A stretch of DNA of 64,000 nucleotides from Staphylotrichum longicolle (lineage: Eukaryota > Ascomycota > Sordariomycetes > Sordariales > Chaetomiaceae). Position numbers and translations under genes: made by a program. Of the stretch, positions 1-10,738 are shown in pieces. Below the pieces are notes generated by a model. It was not told the origin of the DNA. It saw nothing but the letters and a program-made list of their open reading frames with translations, and ran no database searches. Position 1 is the stretch's first letter, and every line of letters begins with the position of its first letter. The stretch covers positions 2,170,001 to 2,234,000 of the forward strand of contig JAHCVI010000003.1 of the NCBI GenBank assembly GCA_019096155.1. Direction: 5' to 3'.

Positions 1-171
1 ACGCGGGAAACCCCCCAGGACTCGTACGTCGAAGGGCCGGTGCTCTCCGAGACGATGCAGAACCAGTTCACGGGCTTCAGCTACAACCGTCCGATCGCCG
101 GTCTCGGAGATGCTGGCGGTAGCTTGAGGGACCCCTCGTTCGTGGGGAGCATCCAGGGCAGCATGAGATGA
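1..171 (+). CDS. C-terminal tail of an AGC-family protein kinase (Ypk1/Gad8-like), partial
   Basis: Frame 1 is open from the window edge to TGA at 169-171 and gives 56 residues. The stretch FTGFSYNRP fits the AGC hydrophobic motif (F-x-x-F-S/T-Y/F), which TORC2 phosphorylates in Ypk/SGK kinases. The glycine-rich tail after it (GLGDAGGS, then DPSFVGS) resembles the tails I recall for filamentous-fungal Ypk homologues. The catalytic domain lies outside the window. The kinase class rests on the motif. The Ypk assignment over Sch9 or another AGC kinase is from memory of related tails and is less sure. Confidence 0.6.
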   Translation, partial: TRETPQDSYVEGPVLSETMQNQFTGFSYNRPIAGLGDAGGSLRDPSFVGSIQGSMR

Positions 172-1540
172 GGGGATTCGCCGCGGGGAGTCTCCTAGGG
201 GCTGGCAGGGAGACAGACGGCTCGGTACTTGAGTGCGTGGCAGGGCGGGCGGCGGCCCGCCTCCCGCCTCATGAAAGTCGGAGCAATTCCAAGTTGGGTT
301 GGGGTGGGGGACGTTTCGACATGAGATCCAGGTGAGGGATCTATGGGGGAAGGGTGGGGGAACAGTGGTAGCATGCCTTGAGCCAAGGTTTCCTGGACTG
401 AGCGATTGCAGAACCGAGAGGGGGTGGAGAGAGAAAGCGTCAAACATTTTCAGATTTGTCTTTTTTTTTTCCTTTTTGTTTTTCCTCAACATTTTTGGGG
501 GGTTGGGCATGGTCACCGGGTTTTCTGTTTGGTACAAGGACTTGTTTCTTCTTCGGCTGCCACCAGGTGCTTTCGGGCTCCAGAGAGTGTAGAATACGCT
601 CAGCAACAGGCTTACTTGACGGTCCGAGCCAGGCAAAAACGAAAACTCTGAAGGAGACTTGGCGGTAGTGACATTGCATGTTGCACTTGGACGGCCCATG
701 AGGCGACGGCATTGGATCGCATACCGACCTGGTCCGTCCGAAGTCGGTTCAGGGTTTCCAGGTGCATCTACTGCTGCCCCGACGGCAGGGGACCCGATGC
801 TGTGTCAAACTCCCGCAGTGTCCCGGTACAATTTATCCCGTCTGGAACCCATCAGGCACCCCCGCGCTAGCCGTCTAAGGCTCTTATTCAGCGCGCCCAG
901 CGAATTGGCTAAATCCGCGGTGGAGAGTCGGAGACGACTCAGACGAGGGGCTTGACACATTTGATACGGCAGGTGGGGCACAGAGATCGGAGATGTATGG
1001 TGACGTCCCTTGAGTCCCACCACAGGCAGATTCACTAACGCTCCTGCGGTAAAGTCGCGCTGCTTGATCGTCCTCAGGTCGACCGCGAAAAAAAAAGAAA
1101 GAAAAAAGAGTAAATTCTTTAAAAGGTTGGGTGACAACCCCAGTCTAGACCATCGCAGTCCCTCGTGATCTCTCTCCCAAATCAAACGTGTCATACGGTG
1201 TATTTCTGGTCAGTGTCGTGCCTCGCTCGTCTCTCCTTCCTGAAACCCAACACCCTTCCCTCACACGCCTTCCTGCTCGCTGCGCCGATACGTCAGTCAG
1301 CTCCCGCAGGTCCCGCATGCGGGCACTGAGCTCGTAACTAACACAGCATATCAACCACCCCACCTCGCCACTTTCCTCCCAAGAGCTCCTGATCGCAACA
1401 TTCCACGCATTTCTGACCGATTCAGTGCAGCAGGTCGGAATAAATTGAGCTCTGGTCTGGGTCTTCCCGTCGAGAACAGGAAAATTCCAAAAGAACAAAA
1501 AACTGAAAAGGAGAAGAGAAAGGTCTCTCACGAATTCACG
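172..1540. other. Intergenic region: kinase 3' end and PGI promoter/leader
   Basis: No supported gene. It holds the 3' flank of the kinase, with T-rich tracts near 460-490, then the upstream region of the isomerase gene. That region has CT-rich segments around 1200-1300 and A-rich sequence just before the ATG, typical of highly expressed fungal genes. Short ORFs on both strands lack recognisable domains. Confidence 0.7.
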
Positions 1541-3290
1541 ATGGCCCCCACCAACACACTCCCTGCGTGGGCTGACCTGCAGGCGCACCACGACAAGGTC
1601 GGCAAGTCCTTTGTCCTCAAGGACGCCTTCAAGGCCGACTCGAACCGCTTCAAGACCTTCTCGACCAAGTTCACTCTCCCCGCCGACATCTCGACCGAAG
1701 CCAATGGCACCGACCTGCTCTTCGACTTCAGCAAGAACCTCGTCACCGAGGAGACCCTGGACCTGCTCGTCAAGCTCGCCGAGCAGGCCGGCGTCGAGAA
1801 GAAGCGCGATGCCATGTTCGCCGGCGAGAAGATCAACTTCACCGAGGACCGCGCCGTTTACCACGCCGCCCTGCGCAATGTCAGCAACACCGAGATGAAG
1901 GTCGACGGCGTCGACGTCATGAACACCAAGGGCGGCGTCAACGACGTGCTCAACCACATGCGCGAGTTCTCGGAGCAGGTCCGCAGCGGCACCTGGAAGG
2001 GGTACACGGGGAAGAAGCTGACAACTATTGTCAATGTGGGCATTGGCGGCTCTGATCTGTGAGTTGCTGCGCTCCTTTTGCTCCACTCTCTAAGCGTCTA
2101 CCATTGCTGACGTTGTGCAAACTAGCGGCCCCGTCATGGTCACCGAGGCCCTCAAGCACTACGGTGCCAAGGATATGACGCTGCACTTCGTCTCCAACAT
2201 CGACGGCACCCACGTCGCCGAGGCCCTTGCCAACGCCGATCCCGAGACCACCCTCTTCCTGATCGCCTCCAAGACCTTCACCACCGCCGAGACCACCACC
2301 AACGCCAACACGGCCAAGTCGTGGTTCCTCGAGAAGACGGGCGGCAAGGGCGACATTGCCAAGCACTTCGTCGCCCTGTCCACCAACGAGGCCGAGGTGA
2401 CCAAGTTTGGCATCGACGCCAGCAACATGTTCGGCTTCGAGAGCTGGGTCGGCGGCCGCTACTCGGTCTGGAGCGCCATCGGCCTGAGCGTCGCCCTGTA
2501 CATCGGCTACGACAACTTCCACAAGTTCCTGGCCGGCGCCCACGCCATGGACAACCACTTCCGCAAGACGCCGCTGCGCCAGAACATCCCCGCCCTCGGC
2601 GGCCTGCTCTCGGTCTGGTACTCCAACTTCTTCAACGCCCAGACCCACCTCGTCGCCCCCTTCGACCAGTACCTGCACCGCTTCCCGGCCTACCTGCAGC
2701 AGCTCTCGATGGAGTCCAACGGCAAGACCATCACCTCGGACGGCTCCCCGGCCAAGTACACGACGGGCCCCATCCTGTTCGGCGAGCCGTGCACCAACGC
2801 CCAGCACTCCTTCTTCCAGCTCGTGCACCAGGGCACCAAGCTCATCCCCACCGACTTCATCCTCGCCGCCAAGTCGCACAACCCGGTCTCGGGCAACCTC
2901 CACCAGAAGATGCTCGCCTCCAACTACCTCGCCCAGGCCGAGGCCCTCATGGTCGGCAAGACGGCCGACGAGGTCCGCGCCGAGGGCAACGTCCCCGAGA
3001 ACCTGGTGCCCCACAAGGTCTTCCTCGGCAACCGCCCCACCACCAGCGTCCTCGTCGGCGGCGCCATCGGGCCCGCCGAGCTCGGCGCCCTGATCGTCTA
3101 CTACGAGCACGTCACCTTCACCGAGGGCGCCGTCTGGGACATCAACAGCTTCGACCAGTGGGGCGTCGAGCTGGGCAAGGTGCTCGCCAAGAAGATCCTC
3201 AAGGAGATTGACGAGCCCGGGGCCGGTAAGGGGCACGACGCTTCCACCGGCGGGTTGCTGGGCGCTTTCAAGGCGTATGCGAATCTGTGA
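1541..3290 (+). CDS. pgi1: Glucose-6-phosphate isomerase
   Basis: Interconverts glucose-6-phosphate and fructose-6-phosphate in glycolysis and gluconeogenesis (cytosol). Exons 1541-2058 and 2126-3290 give 560 residues, the usual size. The 67-nt intron has GTGAGT, a CTGAC branch and TAG, and it splits a Leu codon in the conserved stretch VGIGGSDLGPVM. The first PGI signature (VGGRYSVWSAIGL), MESNGK, HQGTK and the second signature (SFDQWGVELGK) are all present, and they cover the catalytic Glu, His and Lys regions. Start choice: this ATG (context ACGATGG) begins MAPTNTLPAW, the expected N-terminus. The open frame upstream has no ATG and is not conserved. The frame is clean, unlike several neighbours. 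The gene converges on the Def1 homologue. Confidence 0.97.
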
Positions 3291-3393
3291 AGCCGCGGGT
3301 TTTAAGGGGGGTGGGGGGGGGTTGGATACGACGATTGAAATGCCTCTTCTTGTTGTCAAGTAGTGTTTTAGACGGCCGCTCGAAATAACATGA

Positions 3394-3421
3394 CTGCTGC
3401 TGCTGCTGTTGCTGCTGCTGA
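3394..3421. repeat. CTG-type trinucleotide microsatellite
   Basis: About nine CTG units interrupted by one CTGTTG step, in the 3' flank of the PGI gene. Not coding in any supported model. Confidence 0.85.
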
Positions 3422-3764
3422 TGTTGGCTTAGATGGGAGATGTCATCAACGCAATGCACAAGAACCGTTCTTGGTTTTGAACCTGTAGCTTGATCTTGAA
3501 AGCAATGCACACACAGTGCCATTCTATTCACCTCTCCGCCTCTCCCCACCCCCTTGCCGCAATACATAACTACCGTGTAAATGCTCTCTTGTGAGAGAGA
3601 GGCCAATCTGTGTTTGGCGCGCCAATCCATTATAGTTAATTTTCCTTTCCACTCCCTCACTCGTAGCGACTGGAAAAGCCCGCGTGTTTTAGGAGAAATT
3701 AAAGTCACCGCCTCCCTTCTCCGCCATTCGCTCACCTCCCTCCTGTCCCAAAACCATCAAAGCA

Positions 3765-3786
3765 AGAGAGCGAGAGAGAGAGAGAG
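3765..3786. repeat. GA dinucleotide microsatellite
   Basis: An imperfect run of about ten GA units in the convergent intergenic region. Confidence 0.85.
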
Positions 3787-4332
3787 CAAATCGTCATCCA
3801 TCAACACACGTAGCAATCTGTCTCACCCAGGCCAGAGACGAACATGACACACGACAAACGCAGATCCATTTGAACCACCCGCCATCTGAAGATCGTACAA
3901 ACATACAGAGAGAGGGTTAAGAGGGATATGAGGGGAGTAAGAGAAAGAGTCAAGAGTCAGAAAGAGCGGGGTGAGTGGGAGAAAGCTCATGAAAAATGCA
4001 GTCAAAGAATCAGCGAGAGCTCATCGACTCGAATTTCTTCGCCTATGGAGAGTGGGAAAAAGCAAACTTCCTTCCTTTGCTTTTTGCAATAAGGCGACCG
4101 ACCAACCGACCGAACCGAACGTTGCCGAAACCCAGTTTGGAAAAAAAAGAATAATATCCGAGCCGGGCGTTCGTTCTGATTCCATTCCCGGTTTTTGATA
4201 TCCTCCTCAATCAGAAACATTCTTCGTCTTTCTTCCTTTCTCCCTCCCCGCCCACTCTCCACGTACACAGTACAGTCCCTAGCAGTTGCCCGACTGACTC
4301 ATCGGCGCCCGGGGACCATCTTTGCCATCCTC

Positions 4333-7300
4333 CTAGTGATAGTTGTTACCCCAGCCGCGAGGCGGGTTGCCATAGTAGCTGCCGGCAAACCCCTGGGCAC
4401 CGTAGCCCGCGCCATAGCTGTTCTGCTGGTGGCTCTGGCCGCCGCTGGCGCTCATGCCGTAGCCGCCGGCGCCAGACTGGCTGCCGTGAAGGCCGTGACC
4501 CTGCTGCTGCATGTGGCTCGGGTAGCCCCCGTAGCCGCCCATGCCGAGGCCGCTCTGCTGGTTGGACTGCGCCGGGGGAAGACCGGTCTGCGACGGGCCG
4601 TTGTTCGCCGCCGAGCCGGGACGGGCGGCAGCGCCCAGCGAAGGGCTCGGTCCGCCAGCAGTCTTGGCATCGCCAAAGGGCTTCAGGTCGTCAGCGGCAG
4701 ACGGGCCGGAGCCGGGCTGAGAGCCGGGAGCGTTGAATGCCTGTCCGCCCTGGGACTGGTACGTGGAGCCGCGCGGCCGAACGTGTCGTGCACGCCGCCG
4801 AAAACCGCTGCCAACAAGGCCCTGCTGGCCTGACTGAGTCGAACCGGTGCGACCATAGTCGCCTAGCCGCCGACGCCGCCATCACGATGCAGCGCAGACT
4901 GGCCGAATGCTCCGGCAGGACGAGTATCCATGGGGCCCCTGAGGAGAGACGCCGTACTGGCTGGGCTGGTAGTTAAGACCGCCCTTGCCGTACGGGGCTC
5001 CGTAAGCGCCCTGGTTGTAGCCGCCCTGGTAGCCCATGTAGGCGGAATAGTAGGGGTTCTGATAGTAGGGATGGCTGCTGTACGAGTAGTCGTGGGGTTG
5101 CTGGGCGTGCGACTGGGCCTGGGTGCTCGGGGCGTTCTGGGCCTGGCTGGTAGCCTGGCCGGGAGTGGGCGTGCCGCTAACCTGCGACTCGGCGGTGGTG
5201 CTACCACCGAAGCGCGACTGGCCGTGCTGGGCGCCGCTCTGGGGGTACTGGCTGAGGTTATCGCTCTGGGGCGCGTTATAGCCGCTGAACGAACGCTGGG
5301 GTTGCGAGGGCAGCGCGTCCTGCTGGCCCTGCGCACCCTGCTGCTGACCGAAACCCTGGTTGTAGTAGTTAAAGCGGTTCTGGGGGTCTGCGGTGTAGTA
5401 CGACGAGTAGTCGTTGGGGGCAGAGCTAAAGGGACCGCCAGGCTGCTGCTGGCTCGGCGGCTGCGCCGCTTGTCCCTGACCTTGGAAGCCACCCTCAAAC
5501 TGGTTCTGCGCGGCCGAAGCAACGGCGGGCTGCTGGCCGAACGGCTCGAACGGCTTGGTGGTGGGGAAACCAGAGGGCTCTTGGGCCGCAGGCTGGCCGA
5601 AGCGGCCAAACTGCTGGTTGTTCTGCGCGGCAGGCGGCTGGACGGTGGCTGGATGAGAAGCTATTAGCGAGCAGCTCACAAAGTGGTGCGGTAGGAGAAG
5701 AATGAAGCATACCCTGCGAGGTAGAAGGAGTGTTGGCCTGGGACGCGGAAGGCGCGGCGGCTAGAGATGGGTTAGTGGTGGAAGGCCAAGGCATCGCAGG
5801 CGGGTGAAAGCCCATACCAGCAGGTCCTGTGGGGACTTGAGAAGGCGTCGGCTTCTGGGCGGGGAAGGCATCGGGAACAGGGGTGGGCTGAACTGGAGGA
5901 AGAGACGTCCGGGGGTGGGCGACCGGGGAGTCCTCGGGAGGCTGGGGCCGGGTCTCGGGTTCCTCACGATCGCCATCAACATCCTCGTCAAGTGGGCCAT
6001 TCAAGCTGAAAGCACCAAACTGGACCGCGGCGCGGTCGACTTGATCGCGGTTACCGGGCATGCGGACGGCTTCAAGCTGGTCAAGCATGCGACGAGGGTG
6101 GTGGAGGGGTGTGCGGGTCACAGGCTTCGCTGCGGCGGCGGCAGCGGCGCGGGCTGCGGTATGTTGATGTTGTGAAGCCGAAAGAGGGGTGGCTGTCGCG
6201 CTGGGAGCCACACCACGCGGGTCCCATGAATCAGCAGCTTCGCTGGCGGCGGTTTCTGTCTCGGGAGGGTGGGAGACATCGGCGATCTGGTCGAGGTTTC
6301 TCTCGGTAAGTTGATCCTTGGACGGGGCCAACGCAACCTCGGGTACGACAACGGTAGGAACGGCAGGGACGGCAGGGACGATCGGAATGACGGGGGCAAC
6401 GTGCTCGGCGGGAGGAGCAGGGGCTGTCTCCTTCTCCGGCTCGGGGGCAGGTTCCTCAGCAGGGGCCGGGACCTGAGGCTCGGGCTCGGTCGGCTCCGCA
6501 ACAGGCAGAGGTTCAATGGTAGGTTCGGGGGCCTTGGTAGGGGCCTCCTTCGGCTTCGGAGCCGGCTTCGGGACAGTTGATTGTCTCAACATGCTTGCCC
6601 ACGTGGTCTTTACGCCTTCGATGATTGTGGCGGGTTTCGGAACGGCGGGTGTGGTGCTCGGAGCAGCCGTCGCGGGAGTAGGAGTCGTCTCTGTCGCGGC
6701 GGGTTCGCTCCCAGCAGCCGGCTCTTCGGTCGATTTGGTGTTCCACTCCGAGACTTCTTCGGTCGGGATTGAGAGAGGCTGGGTCTCCTTGGTCCGAGTT
6801 CCGTTGGTCGTGGCGTGGGTCGACTTGCCACGGGCACCGCCGCGACCGCCGCGCTCGGTGGCTCTGCCACGGCCACGACCGCTGTCGGCACCGCGGCCAC
6901 CTCGGGCAGTTCGGGAAGCGCCGGCGGGGCCAGAATCGCCGGTGGTCGTCGTGAAGGTATCGGCCTTGGCCTTACGCTCCTTCTTCGGCTTGGAGACTTC
7001 GCCCCACTGTGAAATGGTTCCTGCGGGAGAGACGGGGAGGGTTAGCAGCGACATTCAGGACGTGTAATGGTGCGAGCCGCGTCTTGTTGGGGTAGCTCGA
7101 GGAAGGATCAAGGCGCCAATCCAAAGGGAAGAAGCGATGCGAATGGCTGCATCCGCACATGGCACACAAACAAAGGGAGACGTCAGCAGCTTACCCTCAG
7201 CAATGCGGGTGACAGTCAGGTTCTCGTCGCCGTCGGTCTCGCGCAGAGCGAAGAGAATGTCGACCTCAGACCAGTCGGGGAACATTTCTTTGATGACTTC

Positions 7301-7510
7301 GACCTTGGCGCCATACTGCTGCTTCAGTTGGCCAACCTCGCCCTCGTCCTCGAACGTCGGCAGGGATGAATCTGTGTCGTGCTTGGAATCGCCATTGGCA
7401 GCAGGCCGAGCACCGGCGCGACCTCCTCCCCGGGTTGCAAAGCCGCCGCGACCGCCGCGGCCCGAGCCTCGGCCGCGCGGGGCAGCTGGTCTGGACTGTA
7501 CCTCAGACAT
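4333..7510 (-). CDS. DEF1: RNA polymerase II degradation factor Def1 homologue (CUE domain, Q-rich tail), with frameshifts
   Basis: Def1 promotes ubiquitin-dependent removal of stalled RNA polymerase II. Exons on the minus strand are 7510-7195, 7020-5713 and 5648-4333, with introns of 174 and 64 nt. Total length is 980 codons if read through. The N-terminus is RG-rich (about residues 8-35). A CUE-like helical domain (about 45-100) carries the MFPDW motif, followed by a KPKKERKAK patch, a P/T/E-rich middle and a Q/N/G/Y-rich, prion-like C-terminus ending in a GYG-rich tail. This order matches fungal Def1. Oddity: between 4940 and 4770 the reading frame leaves and returns twice, with four single-base indels, and a TGA at 4882-4884 falls inside the first shift. 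The summed exon length is still a multiple of three, so the errors compensate. As written the protein would stop about 180 residues early. Divergent from the 9105 gene. Confidence 0.85.
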
Positions 7511-9104
7511 GGCTGAGGTTGTGTGTAGTGTGTGGTGGATCAAAAGAAAATTGGCGACCTCGGAATCGCGTTTATCGGCGGCAGACCACAGAACAATGGC
7601 GGTGTGGAGAGAAATGGAATGGGAGACGAGGATGCCGAATTGCGAAGGGAGATGGGGTTTCGCGCAGGGCGAATCGAGTCGTGGTGCGATCCGTTGGATG
7701 GATCGATCCAGGTGGTGGTTGGAATGGGGGAGGAAGGAGTCAGGTGCAGGTGTGGAAAGACGAGGCAAGGAGGCGTTGAGTTTTTGCCTGGCGATTCAGA
7801 ATTGGCCCGCCCAAAAAGGGCAGCAGAGGCCACCCAAGGTTTCAGTGCAGTGCTGCAGCTGCGACAGGGCGTTCCAGCCTCGCCCGATTAGCATGTGGGT
7901 CCTTGTTAGGCAGGTGTTCAGTGCATCACAGGGCTGCTCTGCGCCGCCATCTGAGACCTATGATTGTAGCCACGGTTGGTAGCTCCTCGTGCACTGCCTT
8001 AGCTACCTATTCACGTGGAATCGGTGTGCCATTCATCCCGATCGATCAATTCATCATTTGACGATTCAATTGAAACTTTCTATTGTGCACAACGTCTTGG
8101 TTTCTGCGCAAGTGTGAGCTTCGTGAGCATCGGTAGTGCGCGTGCGGTCTTGCCCCCCGGGCAGGGCATCAAGGTCTTGCCCCTCGCCCCATCCCGTGCC
8201 CAAGTTCCGCCCAAGTTCCACCCGCTAGAAGGCAATCCGAGGAAATCAACAACAGACAACCAGCCCAACATCAATGTCAAATCGGTTGGGCGGCATCAGC
8301 GGAGCGAAATCTCGGGTCACGCAGGCCTTGGCTTCGTGAGCCCCATTAAATAGAATTGGGTGCTGTTCCTGACCTCGAAAAGCCCAGCCAGCTGCACACG
8401 AAGAAGGCGTTGTGCCCCCGTTGTTTGCTGTCAAACAGAACCCAACGACGTCAGGGCTTTCCCCAGGCGCAGCTCCAAAGTGTGGGCATGGTTGCTGCGT
8501 GTGGAGACCCCGGATGGAAGGCCGGCTGGGGTCACGTGATGTGGTTGCTACATGGGAGGTGGCGAAACATGGCAAGAGCAACAATCCGTGCGTAACGGAC
8601 TCATAGACGGCAAAGTAAAAAGGAGAGCCGAATGTGGTATGCAAGAGCTTTTGTACTGTTTGGACTATCTCTTGCTATTGTTGAGGTTCCCATGGATGTA
8701 CTACGGTTGCATGAATGGCATCCATGATTTGGCGGGAGCTTTTCGTGGACCTTGCAAGCACATTGGACCGCGTAAGGCAAGTGCAGGGCAGAGGAAGGTC
8801 AATCAGGCGTTTGCTGGCAGCTGAAAAAGCCCCACTCGCACCAGGCAAGAAACAGACCCATTCCTGGGCCGAATGGGCTCACTCAGAGTCGGCCCACCAA
8901 CTGGCTCCCGTCACTTTGGCCAATTCCAAGCTTGCAATCTGACCCCACACCCATCCAACTTCAACTTCCGTCACGACACGAGGGGAACAGGTCCACGTCA
9001 CGACAATCCAAACGGGCCATTGTACCCTCAATTGCGCCCGTTCTGGGGATTGCTCTCTCTCCGACAACACCGACAACGACGAAGACGACGACGACGACGA
9101 CAAG
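7511..9104. promoter_or_regulatory. Divergent intergenic region between the Def1 homologue and the 9105 gene
   Basis: About 1.6 kb between two outward-facing starts, so it must hold both promoters. No RNA gene or conserved ORF was recognised. ORFs on either strand here lack a coherent domain. Confidence 0.6.
9069..9102. repeat. CGA/ACG trinucleotide repeat just before a start codon
   Basis: Imperfect ACG/CGA units run up to three bases before the ATG at 9105, so the repeat lies in the 5' leader of that gene. Confidence 0.85.
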
Positions 9105-10400
9105 ATGCAGAAATCAAAGGCGCTCAGTTCCCTCCGGAACATCTTCCCGCCAATCCACCAGCCACTGCCCATGAACAAGAACGACACGCAGCGGCTCCTC
9201 GACGCCATCAAGGCCTCATTCCGCACCCAGCTGGACGAAGAACACGGGTGGACTGTGCCAGATCGCATCAAGACCTTGTCGCCAACGAACTCCGATATCA
9301 CCTACTTGCCCTCCCCAGCCGACCCGTTGGCAGCCAACCAGATACAAAGTCGTTCCCGCCTTGCCCCCGCCGCTGGCTCGCCAGCACTGCAGCAACAACG
9401 ACATGGCACCAGACCGACCGACCGGCATATACACGCCATTGTTAACAACCCCCTCTTCAGCGCCGGGGAGTCAACCAAGATCTCCACGACATCTGCGGCC
9501 CCTTGGGAGGCGCACAAAGCCATTTTCGAGAAAGCCGTCGCACGCGGGCTCATGACCATCCCTAGGGCACAGGGCTTTCTGATGCTGGTCAAGTATGAGG
9601 TGAAGAAGTCGAAGTATTTACGGTTGGGCGACGGCTTGAAGGAGACAGGTGCAGGGCTGCTCGTCCTGCAATGGCTGCGGTCTTCTGGCCAGGAGCGCAG
9701 CCTTGAGTTTCTCTCAAACCAGGCCTTCAAACGCCTTCTCTTGCAATTCGTTGTTGCAGAAGGCCTCGAGGACGTAGCCTGGGGTTGGTTTGAAAGGCTG
9801 TTGAAGCAGGAACGCATTTCGGGAGAGGCGTTCAAACACGAAGCTGCGTCCGCGAGTCTCCTGGGAAGCCTTGTCCAGGCCCGAGTCGCAGGTCTGATGG
9901 AGCTGGAGGGAGCATATGCCACCTTGATGAGGGCAGAGACTATCGTCAAGGAGAACCACGCGATACCAGACGTTCTTTACCTGGCATGGACGTCACTCGC
10001 TTGGGAGACCACCCTGAACTCTAGCCATCGCCCAAAGCCTCCTGTCGACCTCTTCAACTCGTTCGTCGCCCTGGGGCAGACCATCCAGTCACGGCCGCTG
10101 GACAGGGCACATATCAACTTGCACCATCCACTTAGCCCCTCTGCGAAACGCGCTGTCGAGTTTCTCACGGGCCAGGATGCTTTTGCGCGTCTGCCGGCCA
10201 ATGCAAGGCAGATGGCTTGGAAAGAGAATTGGGTCAGAAAGGCCTCCAAAGTCGAACGATATGTTCACCACCTGAGGTTCCTGGGCATCGACACCATCCA
10301 CCACTTGTTGCAAGCCAATGAGAACGAGGAAGCGTCCCGGTTGTGGGAGCTTCTAGACAAGCATGTCGGCTTTATTCTCCCGCCCAAACTTATCGCCTGA
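9105..10400 (+). CDS. Conserved-looking fungal protein of unknown function, 431 residues
   Basis: A single uninterrupted ORF starting MQKSKALSSLRNIFPP. I do not recognise a named domain. The body is mostly predicted alpha-helical (long stretches such as LEFLSNQAFKRLLLQFVVAE and RLLKQERISGEAF). This, with a basic, Ser-rich start, recalls fungal mitochondrial helical-repeat proteins, but that is only a guess. There is no transmembrane segment. The phrase HAIVNNPLF around residue 110 followed by an AVARGLMT helix looks like a family signature. C-rich codon choice and the absence of stops over 1.3 kb support a real gene. Convergent with the kelch gene, 338 nt away. Confidence 0.7.
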   Translation: MQKSKALSSLRNIFPPIHQPLPMNKNDTQRLLDAIKASFRTQLDEEHGWTVPDRIKTLSPTNSDITYLPSPADPLAANQIQSRSRLAPAAGSPALQQQRHGTRPTDRHIHAIVNNPLFSAGESTKISTTSAAPWEAHKAIFEKAVARGLMTIPRAQGFLMLVKYEVKKSKYLRLGDGLKETGAGLLVLQWLRSSGQERSLEFLSNQAFKRLLLQFVVAEGLEDVAWGWFERLLKQERISGEAFKHEAASASLLGSLVQARVAGLMELEGAYATLMRAETIVKENHAIPDVLYLAWTSLAWETTLNSSHRPKPPVDLFNSFVALGQTIQSRPLDRAHINLHHPLSPSAKRAVEFLTGQDAFARLPANARQMAWKENWVRKASKVERYVHHLRFLGIDTIHHLLQANENEEASRLWELLDKHVGFILPPKLIA

Positions 10401-10738
10401 GTTCGGAATGCGCTTGAGTTTGGCATTGATCGAGCGTCGCGAGCCACACTGCACACCAGGCGGTTCAAGTCCGCGCTCACCAATGGTTTCGATTTTCGGT
10501 GTCGGTGGGCCATTATGGCTAACCACGAATCTGCTGGCTTTCCATCTGCATATCTGAGCACGGCGTTGAGGGTGTTTTATGAGGTTCGGCAGTTATTATT
10601 ATGGCTTGTGCTATGTCATGTATCTAAGTTCGAGGCGTACATTATGAGACAGAAAGGTATCTAAACACAACACCCAAACCCAACATTTCAATCATTCCGC
10701 GTTTCTGCATAACAAATTGCTTCAAACCCGAAGACATG
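10401..10738. other. Short convergent intergenic region
   Basis: Shared 3' flank of the 9105 gene and the kelch gene. The sequence is AT-richer around 10600-10700, consistent with UTR and polyadenylation signals. Nothing else seen. Confidence 0.6.

Larger units (their letters stand above)
3291..4332. other. Convergent intergenic region (3' ends of PGI and Def1 homologue)
   Basis: Shared 3' flank of two convergent genes. It contains a G-run right after the PGI stop, a CTG/CTT repeat, a GA repeat and CT- and A-rich stretches that could serve as UTR or polyadenylation sequence. Short ORFs here look like chance. Confidence 0.65.

Noticed and set aside
2031..3359. 442-codon open frame on the minus strand across the PGI gene
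   Set aside because: It is the antisense shadow of a C-ending, highly biased coding region. It has a Val/Gly/Asp-repetitive composition and no domain.
4860..4930. Cryptic intron GTCCTG..TAG as the explanation of the Def1 stop
   Set aside because: The donor is far from consensus, no branch point is visible, and the removed stretch encodes family-like residues in the shifted frame.
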